Source of the DNA: an uncultured Bacteroides sp.
Lineage (GTDB): Bacteria; Bacteroidota; Bacteroidia; Bacteroidales; Bacteroidaceae
DNA length: 19,474 bases
Direction of reading: 5' to 3'
NCBI GenBank assembly: GCA_905197435.1
Contig: CAJJYX010000045.1
Coordinates: 1-19,474 of the forward strand
Positions 7,196-13,952 of the stretch are shown here, piece after piece. Under the pieces are notes generated by a model that saw nothing but the letters and a program-made list of their open reading frames with translations, was not told the DNA's origin and did not search any database. A program made the position numbers and the translations under genes. Every line of letters starts with the position of its first letter. The first letter of the stretch is position 1.

Positions 7196-7366
7196 TTGCA
7201 AGTTTGCTGCATGCCTTTTGCAACGTCACAGCAAGCATGCTGCAGTAATACTGTAAAGCGGTTACAGTAGTACTGCAAAGCCATTGCAGTCACGCTGCAA
7301 AGCAATTACAGCATCACTGTAAAGTGGTTACAGTAACACTGCAAAACGAGTGCAGTAGCTTTGCAG
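7196..7366. repeat. Array of 16 six-base cores at exact 11-bp spacing, alternating inverted repeats
   Basis: Cores start at 7196 and recur every 11 bases up to 7361, with 5-base spacers. On the plus strand they read, in order: TTGCAA, CTGCAT, TTGCAA, CAGCAA, CTGCAG, CTGTAA, TTACAG, CTGCAA, TTGCAG, CTGCAA, TTACAG, CTGTAA, TTACAG, CTGCAA, GTGCAG, TTGCAG. Ten contain TGCA, five contain TGTA or TACA, and only the fourth breaks the rule. From 7251 to 7360 they form five 22-bp units with the pattern CTGYAA, then AGYRR, then TTRCAG, then TARYA. The array starts 25 bases after the fmt stop (transcript sense) and ends 45 bases before the rpe -7 box, so it fills most of the 285-base gap. It encodes no plausible protein and is not a CRISPR. 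Its function is unknown; the findings give hypotheses. Confidence 0.9.
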
Positions 7367-7391
7367 CATGAAGCCACTGACTTACAGCCCG

Positions 7392-8360
7392 TTACTTCAC
7401 CGTGCATCCTTCCGTCAACCGGAAGCCACGCAGCAGTTCATCTGTTTTCAAACGCTTCTTGCCCGGAAGCTGAAGGGAACGGATACCGACGAAACCATCT
7501 TTGGCAGCAATGCGGATATAGGTTTTCCCGTCCGTCTGCAAGGTGCCGGGAGCCAGTTGATGGGATTCCTCAATCTTTTCCGTCTCGAAGACTTTTATCA
7601 CGACGGATTCTCCTCCGGGCTGGAGCAGTTCCGTCCAAGCGGCAGGATAAGGGGAAAGGCCGCGTACAAAATCATAAATACGCTTCACCGGGAGGTTCCA
7701 GTCAATGCGACAAGTATCCTTGAAGATTTTCGGTGCCGGACGCAGTTCACCGACTACGGGCATTTCTTCTTGAGGAATGCTTTTCACCGTACCGGCAAGA
7801 ATGGCATCTACCGTTTCCACCACCAAGCGCCCTCCCAGCATCATCAGTTTGTCATGCACAATGCCCACGTCGTCCGTATCGGCAATGGGCACCCGCACTT
7901 GTTGTATCACTTCGCCCGTATCAATTTCATGTTTCAGGAAAAAGGTGGTGATGCCCGTTTCCGTATCGCCATTGATTACCGCCCAGTTAATAGGAGCAGC
8001 GCCACGATACTGCGGCAACAAGGATGCATGCAGATTGAAAGTACCCAACCGCGGCATGCCCCATACCACCTCCGGCAGCATGCGGAATGCCACAACTATC
8101 TGCAAATCGGCCTTCCATGCACGCAATGCCTCCACAAAAGCTTCATCCTTCAGCTTCTCCGGCTGAAGAAGCGGAAGATTGTGCTCCAGCGCATACTGCT
8201 TCACCGGAGAGAACTGGATTTTATGGCCTCGTCCAGCAGGCTTGTCAGGCATCGTGATGACACCCACCACATTGTAACCTCCTTCTACCAGGCAACGAAG
8301 AGCCTCCACCGCAAAATCGGGAGTGCCCATATATACAATTCTCAAGTTCTTTTTTTCCAT
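7392..8360 (-). CDS. fmt: Methionyl-tRNA formyltransferase
   Basis: This is a 322-residue enzyme of standard length that transfers a formyl group from 10-formyl-tetrahydrofolate to initiator Met-tRNA in the cytoplasm. The N-terminal Rossmann-like formyltransferase domain starts RIVYMGTPDFAVEAL and carries the tRNA-contacting loop MPDKPAGRGHK (37-47), the catalytic signature FNLHASLLPQYRGAAPI (108-124, Asn109 and His111) and the catalytic Asp147 in HEIDTGEV. The C-terminal OB-fold domain follows, with KDTCRIDWNLPVKRIYDFVRGLSPYPAAW and YIRIAAKDGFVGIRSLQLPGKKRL. The gene starts 11 bases after the ClC gene and probably belongs to the tsaC-clc-fmt transcript, joining two tRNA-related enzymes in one unit. 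No U-rich terminator is seen after its stop; the 11-bp periodic array follows instead. Confidence 0.96.
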   Translation of the reverse strand: MEKKNLRIVYMGTPDFAVEALRCLVEGGYNVVGVITMPDKPAGRGHKIQFSPVKQYALEHNLPLLQPEKLKDEAFVEALRAWKADLQIVVAFRMLPEVVWGMPRLGTFNLHASLLPQYRGAAPINWAVINGDTETGITTFFLKHEIDTGEVIQQVRVPIADTDDVGIVHDKLMMLGGRLVVETVDAILAGTVKSIPQEEMPVVGELRPAPKIFKDTCRIDWNLPVKRIYDFVRGLSPYPAAWTELLQPGGESVVIKVFETEKIEESHQLAPGTLQTDGKTYIRIAAKDGFVGIRSLQLPGKKRLKTDELLRGFRLTEGCTVK

Positions 8361-8371
8361 TCTTTCCTGCT

Positions 8372-10162
8372 TTAATCTTCTGAAAAATGTACCAGTACTT
8401 CACGGTACGAGTTAAATATCTTCGACTTGGACACGAAGCCCAAGTATTTGTTTTCCGCATCGACCACCGGCAGATTCCACGCCTTCGTATCATCAAAAGT
8501 ACGCATCACCTGCTCCATGCTGTCCGTATCATACAGACGCGCCGGAGCCGAAGTCATCAGTTTACCCACCGTGAAACGATGGTATAACTCCTGACGGAAC
8601 ATAATGTTCCGTATATCGTCCAGCAAAACGACCCCCATCAGTACTCCTTCCTTATCCGTCACGGGAAAGATATTGCGGTGCGAGGCGGAGATGGCCTTTA
8701 CCAGTTCGCCCAAGTCCATTTCGGGATGCACGGTCACGAAGTCCTTCTCCACCACATTCTCCATCTTCATCAACGTGAGGATGGCCTTGTCTTTATGGTG
8801 TGTCAACAGTTCTCCTTTCTTTGCCAGACGCATGGAGTAGATGCTGTGGGGCTCGAACATGATGATGGTGAGATAGGAACTGACAGAGACAATCATCAAC
8901 GGCAGGAAAAGGTCGTATCCTCCCGTAAGTTCGGCAATCAGGAACACGCCGGTCAGCGGAGCGTGCATGACGCCGCTCATGACTCCTGCCATACCCATCA
9001 GGGCAAAGTTCTTCTCGGGCAGATAAGCCGTCATCTCTATTTCATTGCTGAAATGCGAAAATACAAAACCTGCGATACAGCCCAAATACAATGAAGGTGC
9101 AAAGATACCGCCGCAACCGCCGCCGCCATTCGTGGCACTCGAAGCAAAGACCTTGAACAGAATAATCAGTATGAGGTATATCAGCAACAGGTTGCCATGT
9201 CCGTAGAAGAAGGAATTATTCATCACCGTATCCCATTCGGCATTGCTTGCCCCGTTCAACAACAATTCTATCGTATCATAACCTTCGCCATACAACGGGG
9301 GGAAAAGGAATATCAAGATACTCAGCATGCTACCGCCCATTATCAGTTTCTTGTAGGGAGTCCGTAACCGTCCAAACACTCCCTCCACTGAATTCATGGC
9401 CCGGGTGAAATAAAGGGAAACCAATCCGCAGAAGACGCCCAGCATGATGACATACGGAATACGCTCCAGTTCGAAAGCTTCGTCCAGATGGAATTTAAAC
9501 ATGGCATCCGTTCCCGTCACAATATAGGAAACGGTTGCTGCCGTCACCGCGGATATCAATAACGGCAACAAGGAGGACATTGTCAAATCTATCATCAGGA
9601 CCTCCAGCGTAAATACCAGACCGGCAATCGGTGCCTTGAAAATGCCGGCAACCGCACCGGCGGCACCACATCCCACCAGCAGCATCAGCGTGCGATGCTC
9701 CATCTTGAACACATTCCCCAGATTGGAACCGATGGCCGAACCCGTCAGCACAATAGGAGCCTCCGCGCCGACCGAACCACCGAAGCCGATGGTAATGGAA
9801 CTGGCTATGATGGACGACCAGGTGTTATGCCGCTTGATGCGTCCCTGCCGCCGGGAGATGGCATATAGGATTTTGGTAACTCCATGACTGATATCGTCCT
9901 TCACCACGTAGCGGACGAACAATCCGGTCAAGAAGATGCCCACCACCGGATAGACCAGATAAAGGTAGTTGGCCTCCGTCGCATTGAAATTGTCCGTCAG
10001 GAAGTTCTGTATACAGTGTATGATGACCTTCAGTATCAGTGCGGCAAACGCCGTAAAGATACCTACCAGAAAACTGAGAATCAAGATGAACTGCTTCTCC
10101 TTGATATTCTTTTCGCGCCAGATAATGAAACGCTGCAACAAACCTCTCTTGCCCTCTGCCAT
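8372..10162 (-). CDS. ClC-family chloride channel/transporter with two CBS domains
   Basis: This is a 596-residue inner-membrane protein, with positions below counted from the ATG at 10162. The ClC core spans about residues 20-445. It includes GGSVGAEAP (external gating Glu at 134), GIFKAPIAGLVFTLE, GGGGCGGIFAPSLYLG and the Tyr of HSIYSMRL (442) that usually coordinates chloride. Two CBS domains follow (about 467-524 and 534-591), which in this family bind adenine nucleotides and tune gating. The position of the internal proton-pathway Glu of E. coli ClC (Glu203) aligns with Val here (FTLEV), as in many channel-type members, so channel or altered-exchange behaviour is possible. A GTG at 10180 overlaps tsaC, but the ATG at 10162 has an A-rich AAAAAAGGA site ahead and is preferred. 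Probably translated from the tsaC transcript. Confidence 0.9.
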   Translation of the reverse strand: MAEGKRGLLQRFIIWREKNIKEKQFILILSFLVGIFTAFAALILKVIIHCIQNFLTDNFNATEANYLYLVYPVVGIFLTGLFVRYVVKDDISHGVTKILYAISRRQGRIKRHNTWSSIIASSITIGFGGSVGAEAPIVLTGSAIGSNLGNVFKMEHRTLMLLVGCGAAGAVAGIFKAPIAGLVFTLEVLMIDLTMSSLLPLLISAVTAATVSYIVTGTDAMFKFHLDEAFELERIPYVIMLGVFCGLVSLYFTRAMNSVEGVFGRLRTPYKKLIMGGSMLSILIFLFPPLYGEGYDTIELLLNGASNAEWDTVMNNSFFYGHGNLLLIYLILIILFKVFASSATNGGGGCGGIFAPSLYLGCIAGFVFSHFSNEIEMTAYLPEKNFALMGMAGVMSGVMHAPLTGVFLIAELTGGYDLFLPLMIVSVSSYLTIIMFEPHSIYSMRLAKKGELLTHHKDKAILTLMKMENVVEKDFVTVHPEMDLGELVKAISASHRNIFPVTDKEGVLMGVVLLDDIRNIMFRQELYHRFTVGKLMTSAPARLYDTDSMEQVMRTFDDTKAWNLPVVDAENKYLGFVSKSKIFNSYREVLVHFSED

Positions 10163-10172
10163 TTTTCCTTTT

Positions 10173-10736
10173 TTATTCACGAATAATCTTAATGACTCCG
10201 CCCTTACCCAACTTGATGATGCTGGACGGTTTCGGACGTCCCGTTTCTTCCCGGCGATATCCTACAATATAATCCACCGCCGACTTGATATCTTCACTTA
10301 TCTCACTGAAGTTGCCGGGTGACGGTTGCCCGCTGATATTGGCAGAAGTAGAGACTATCGCCTTGCGGAACTGCTGGCAAAGCCGTTTTGAAAACGCCTC
10401 ACCTGTGACACGGATACCTACACTGCCATCTTCGGCAAGCAGGTTAGGAGCCAGGTTGCGTGCTCCGGAATAAATAATGGTAAGGGGCTTGTCGGCCAGC
10501 TCTATCAAATCCCAGGCAACTTCCGGAACATCCTGTACATAGAAATCCACCTTTACCGGAGAGTCGACCAACACCAGCATTGCCTTACTGTCAGAGCGTT
10601 GCTTGATTTCATATACACGGCGCACAGCTTCTTCATTGGTAGCGTCACAACCTATGCCCCAAATTGTATCTGTAGGGTACAGAATCACCCCGCCCTCGCT
10701 CATCACCTGGCAGGCTTTTTTAATGTCTTCTATCAT
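10173..10736 (-). CDS. tsaC: L-threonylcarbamoyladenylate synthase (YrdC/TsaC/Sua5 family)
   Basis: This is a 187-residue cytoplasmic enzyme made of the YrdC domain alone, so it is TsaC-sized rather than Sua5-sized (Sua5 has an extra C-terminal domain). It makes threonylcarbamoyl-AMP from threonine, bicarbonate and ATP, the first step of the t6A37 modification of ANN-decoding tRNAs. Visible motifs are YPTDTIWGIGCDA (20-32), KQRSDSKAM (45-53, the basic KxR loop; canonical members read KRP..KP, so it is slightly divergent), the VGIRV strand (106-110) and STSANISGQPS (129-139) for ATP/threonine binding. The start codon is preceded by a candidate TAnnTTTG promoter inside the palindrome shared with the divergent thioesterase gene. 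The ClC gene follows with near-zero spacing. YciO-type paralogues of unknown role are the alternative. Confidence 0.88.
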   Translation of the reverse strand: MIEDIKKACQVMSEGGVILYPTDTIWGIGCDATNEEAVRRVYEIKQRSDSKAMLVLVDSPVKVDFYVQDVPEVAWDLIELADKPLTIIYSGARNLAPNLLAEDGSVGIRVTGEAFSKRLCQQFRKAIVSTSANISGQPSPGNFSEISEDIKSAVDYIVGYRREETGRPKPSSIIKLGKGGVIKIIRE

Positions 10737-10765
10737 TTCTTGATATATAAGTTCACGGATTGATG

Positions 10766-10786
10766 TGCAAAAATAGTATTTTTGCA
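10766..10786. promoter_or_regulatory. Perfect palindrome holding overlapping divergent -7 boxes
   Basis: The ten-base arm TGCAAAAATA, a single central G (10776) and the exact reverse complement of the arm make a 21-bp palindrome between the divergent tsaC and thioesterase genes. Plus-strand TATTTTTG (10777-10784) and minus-strand TATTTTTG (complement of 10768-10775) each match TAnnTTTG, one serving each gene. For the minus direction a TTTG lies about 22 bases upstream; no clear -33 is seen for the plus direction. The two polymerases could not occupy the site together. Confidence 0.6.
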
Positions 10787-10816
10787 GTGATTATAAACAA
10801 AGTTTAAGAGAAAACA

Positions 10817-11251
10817 ATGGAAGAAATTCAATTTAACCACACCCTGCCCATACAACTACGCTTCAATGACGTCGACAAATTCGGCCATGTAAACAACACG
10901 GTTTACTTCTCTTTCTATGATTTGGGGAAAACGGAATATTTCTCTTCCGTATGTCCGGATGTAGATTGGGAAAAAGACGGTATCGTTGTTGTCCACATTG
11001 AAGCAAACTTCCTTGCACAGATTTACGGCTCAGACCACATTGCCGTACAAACCGCCGTCACCGAAATAGGCACTAAAAGCTTCCATCTCGCCCAACGCGT
11101 CATCGACACGAAAACACAAGAAACAAAATGTATATGTACTTCAATCATGGTAGCCTTTGACCTTGCCAAACACGAATCCAAGCCTCTGGAAGAAGAATGG
11201 ATTGAAGCAATCTGCAAATATGAGGGGAAAGATTTGAGGAAAAAGAAATAA
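10817..11251 (+). CDS. Hotdog-fold acyl-CoA thioesterase (4HBT/YbgC-like)
   Basis: This is a 144-residue protein with the 4-hydroxybenzoyl-CoA thioesterase type signature LRFNDVDKFGHVNNTVYFSFYDLGKTEYF (14-42). The Asp in that stretch and the GHVNN turn form the active site that attacks thioesters of coenzyme A, and the long Tyr-rich helix follows as expected of a single hotdog domain. It would act in the cytoplasm as a dimer or tetramer. The substrate cannot be told from the sequence; relatives act on short- or medium-chain acyl-CoAs or acyl-ACPs. The start is fixed by the divergent promoter region, 30 bases ahead. The tail is lysine-rich (GKDLRKKK). The promoter for the next gene sits across its 3' end, so the two are probably separate transcription units. 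Confidence 0.85.
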   Translation: MEEIQFNHTLPIQLRFNDVDKFGHVNNTVYFSFYDLGKTEYFSSVCPDVDWEKDGIVVVHIEANFLAQIYGSDHIAVQTAVTEIGTKSFHLAQRVIDTKTQETKCICTSIMVAFDLAKHESKPLEEEWIEAICKYEGKDLRKKK

Positions 11252-11264
11252 AATCCTATATTTG
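11233..11264 (+). promoter_or_regulatory. Promoter of the XylR-like regulator gene
   Basis: A -33 TTTG (11233-11236) and a -7 TATATTTG (11257-11264) are separated by 20 bases, a good match to the Bacteroidota TTTG-N19/21-TAnnTTTG promoter. The upstream element lies inside the last codons of the thioesterase gene. It gives a leader of about 45 bases before the regulator start at 11318. Confidence 0.65.
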
Positions 11265-11317
11265 TCAACTAAGATAACATTTGTATAAGGAACAATCAGT
11301 TCATTTAGTCAACTGCT

Positions 11318-12490
11318 ATGATTCGATTGATATTATTGACCGATTTTACAGAATCCTTTTCGTACAATCTGCTAAAGGGGGTATTGGCCTATTCCAAAAG
11401 CCATGAGCCATGGGTAGTATGCCGTATGCCGCCCTCCTACAAAAACAGCTATGGTATAGAAGGAGTCTTGAAATGGGCAAAGACATGGCATGCAGATGCA
11501 ATCATCGGCAGATTCGACAATGATGACAATGTAGAACTGTTCCGTGAAAACGGAATCATCGCGTTGGCACAGGATTATAAATCAAGATTCAGCAATATTC
11601 CGAACATCACCGGCGATTACCGCAAGACCGGCAGAATGGCAGCAGAGTTTTTTCTGAGTAAAGGTTTTCAGAACTTCGCATTCTACGGTTATCGCGATAC
11701 GGTATGGTCACAGGAACGTTGTGAGGGTTTCTATGAATGCATAGCTGCCCAAGGATTTGGGAACAATTTCTATTCTTACCAAGAACAATCCCTTGATGAC
11801 TTATGGTTTTATGAGGCTCCGCCCTTGCTCAATTGGTTAAAGTCGTTGCCACAACCTACGGCACTCATGGCTTGCGATGACAATCAAGGTAACCGCATTA
11901 CGGAAATCTGTAAAGTCAACAACATCAGGGTACCCGACAAGATAGCAATACTGGGTGTCGACAATGATGAGATTATATGCAATCTCTCAGACCCTCCTCT
12001 ATCCAGTATCAGCCAAAACATTGTAAGGGGTGGATTTGAGGCAGCCGCCCTCATAGAGCATCTATTGAATGATGAGGAGGCTGCTTATCAGGACGTGGTG
12101 CTCCAACCAGTTAATATAATCAACCGGCTTTCGACCGACTTCTATTCTACCACCGATGCCCATATCCAAACCGCTCTGAAATATATCCATCAGAATATAG
12201 CGGCCGATATCACCGTATCGGATATAGTGAAACAAGTACCATTATCACGCCGTTTATTGGAGATTCGTTTCAAGCAAGTCACCCAGCAGTCCATCCACAA
12301 ATACATATTCAACCTTAGGATGGAGCGCTTTGCCCAATTGCTGTTGGCCAGTGATGCTCCAATTGCAGATGTGGCGGAACAAGTCGGCATCAATAATCTG
12401 AAGAACTTGTCCCGCCAGTTTAAAGCTCTGAAGAAAGTCTCTCCCAATGAATATCGGAAAGAGTACCAGACAAAGAGTTACCAGCGCTGA
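11318..12490 (+). CDS. XylR-like regulator: periplasmic-binding-like sensor fused to AraC DNA-binding domain
   Basis: This is a 390-residue cytoplasmic transcription factor. Residues 1 to about 270 form a LacI/periplasmic-binding-protein-like ligand domain (IRLILLTDFTESFSYNLLKGVLAYSK start; IIGRFDN; DYRKTGRMAAEFFLSKGFQNFAFYGY; ALMACDDNQGNRITEIC; VPDKIAILGVDNDEIICNLSDPPLSSI). That segment layout is the one used by LacI-type sugar sensors and by E. coli XylR. Residues 282-390 form a double helix-turn-helix AraC domain (TVSDIVKQVPLSRRLLEIRFKQ and PIADVAEQVGINNLKNLSRQFKALKKVSPNEYR). Such proteins usually activate sugar-use genes when a mono- or oligosaccharide is bound. It has its own promoter and converges on the glycan operon, with stop codons one base apart, so that operon is its likely target. 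The ligand is unknown. Confidence 0.88.
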   Translation: MIRLILLTDFTESFSYNLLKGVLAYSKSHEPWVVCRMPPSYKNSYGIEGVLKWAKTWHADAIIGRFDNDDNVELFRENGIIALAQDYKSRFSNIPNITGDYRKTGRMAAEFFLSKGFQNFAFYGYRDTVWSQERCEGFYECIAAQGFGNNFYSYQEQSLDDLWFYEAPPLLNWLKSLPQPTALMACDDNQGNRITEICKVNNIRVPDKIAILGVDNDEIICNLSDPPLSSISQNIVRGGFEAAALIEHLLNDEEAAYQDVVLQPVNIINRLSTDFYSTTDAHIQTALKYIHQNIAADITVSDIVKQVPLSRRLLEIRFKQVTQQSIHKYIFNLRMERFAQLLLASDAPIADVAEQVGINNLKNLSRQFKALKKVSPNEYRKEYQTKSYQR

Positions 12491-12491
12491 T

Positions 12492-13940
12492 TCAATCCGG
12501 CACAAACAACATGGTATCAGGCAACACGGTTTCCAAAATATTCCGCCCCGAATACCCGACTTCCAATTCCTGACCCATGTAATCCTCAAAATACAGCAAG
12601 TGCAGCTCATGGTATCCTGCTTCGAGAGCAACTTTTCCTTCAGTGCGGCGTCCGCTGTGTCCACCGTCATTATCAACAACCAATTTACCGTCTATGTATA
12701 ATTTAGAGCCATCATCGGAAAAAGTATAGAAACGGTATACTCCCCTTTCAGGAATTTTCACCAACGTACGGAAATCATAAGCAAAATGATCCGGAACGGC
12801 TGCTTCTTCAATCGAGAAGTTCTTCATCACCCCTTCCTTCACTTTATTGCAGGCGGCAATATCGGCAACACGCTTGCATTTTCCTTCGTAATAAGTATAT
12901 GCCACCCCCTGTTTCTTTGGAGAGGCTTTCGTAGCCGGCAGAAAATCCATACTCTGCTCCTCATCCGAATTCAGCCCTGAAGGGTAATAGTAGGCAGCTT
13001 CCCTTCCCGAAGGAGTAGAAATCCATGTGTCAAATTTGAATTGGCCTTCATACAACTCAATGATACGGGCTCCCCTCGTCAGCTCCCCATACGCATCCGC
13101 ACCGGTCACCCGTCCGTATCCCAATGCAATACCCTTATCTATTCCTATAAAATCGTTATCATGGTCGTGCCCTACGAATACCCCCATGACATCCTTCATG
13201 TCAAGGAAGGAAGCAAACATACCGGAATTGATATTAGCGGAGGCAACTCCACCTTCTTTGTCATTGCCATAAGTTTTCCCATCACCTCTGATTTCATTGT
13301 ACTCAATCAGCGGGATATGGAAAAAGGCCAATGCAGGAATGGGATTACCACTGTTGTTCTCTGCAAAGTGTTTACTTTGCTGCCTATACCATTCTATTTG
13401 GTCGAAATGAATCCAGTCGTAAGCGCCATAGATTTTATTAGGCTGATAGTCGTTGGAATCCATACAATAGAGCAATGCCACTACTTGCTCTTTCTTCTCC
13501 TGACTATAAATAGGAATCACACAATTGCCACATCCCATAATATCTTCAGGTCCTTTTGCACCCACATAATAGGGAGACTTCAAGAGGAAATCATAGATTT
13601 CATCGCGTGTCAAGTATTCCGCATCATGGTTCCCCATCATCACTACAAAAGGCATCTTAGCCTCATTGAAAATATCCACAACACTTTTCCATCCCTCAAT
13701 GGCAGGGTCATCGGTCACCACATCCCCACTCAGTATAGCAATGTCCGGATGTTCGGCTGCCAAGACTGCACGGATGGTAGCCGCTGTCTCGGCACACTTT
13801 GCAGAACCCGGCATCCAATGTAAATCCGTAAACTGTGCCACCACAAACTTGCCATCCTTGAAAGAAAACTGCTTCTGTGCAAAAGCCGTTACCGGAATAC
13901 AGCCCCACAGTACAACTAAAAGAATAACTATTTTCTTCAT
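12492..13940 (-). CDS. Secreted calcineurin-like phosphoesterase with C-terminal PA14 domain
   Basis: This is a 482-residue exported enzyme. A Sec signal (MKKIVILLVVLWGCIPVTAFA) ends near residue 21. The metallophosphoesterase domain (about 32-305) keeps the full two-metal set: DLH (39-41), GD (72-73), GNHD (103-106), His208 in FFHIP and GHDHDN (257-262). A purple-acid-phosphatase-like extracellular role on organic phosphates is therefore likely. Residues about 343-470 form a PA14-type beta-sandwich (YTYYEGKCKRV; GVYRFYTFSDDGSKLYIDGKLVVDNDGGHS; EVGYSG), a carbohydrate-binding fold with the SDDGS calcium-site-like motif. It is the last gene of the glycan operon, 12 bases after the GH20 gene. 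Its place beside mannosidase and hexosaminidase genes suggests removal of phosphate from a glycan; that is inferred. Confidence 0.9.
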   Translation of the reverse strand: MKKIVILLVVLWGCIPVTAFAQKQFSFKDGKFVVAQFTDLHWMPGSAKCAETAATIRAVLAAEHPDIAILSGDVVTDDPAIEGWKSVVDIFNEAKMPFVVMMGNHDAEYLTRDEIYDFLLKSPYYVGAKGPEDIMGCGNCVIPIYSQEKKEQVVALLYCMDSNDYQPNKIYGAYDWIHFDQIEWYRQQSKHFAENNSGNPIPALAFFHIPLIEYNEIRGDGKTYGNDKEGGVASANINSGMFASFLDMKDVMGVFVGHDHDNDFIGIDKGIALGYGRVTGADAYGELTRGARIIELYEGQFKFDTWISTPSGREAAYYYPSGLNSDEEQSMDFLPATKASPKKQGVAYTYYEGKCKRVADIAACNKVKEGVMKNFSIEEAAVPDHFAYDFRTLVKIPERGVYRFYTFSDDGSKLYIDGKLVVDNDGGHSGRRTEGKVALEAGYHELHLLYFEDYMGQELEVGYSGRNILETVLPDTMLFVPD

Positions 13941-13952
13941 AATTTCTTGAGA

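Noticed and set aside
7196..7366. CRISPR array
   Set aside because: The repeat is a six-base core with five-base gaps and alternates in orientation. CRISPR repeats are longer, all point the same way and are separated by unique spacers of about 30 bases; no cas genes are nearby.
7368..8375. Long plus-strand open frame (335 codons) opposite fmt
   Set aside because: It is a shadow of fmt. The minus-strand frame has all formyltransferase motifs, while the plus-strand product shows no domain or signal pattern.
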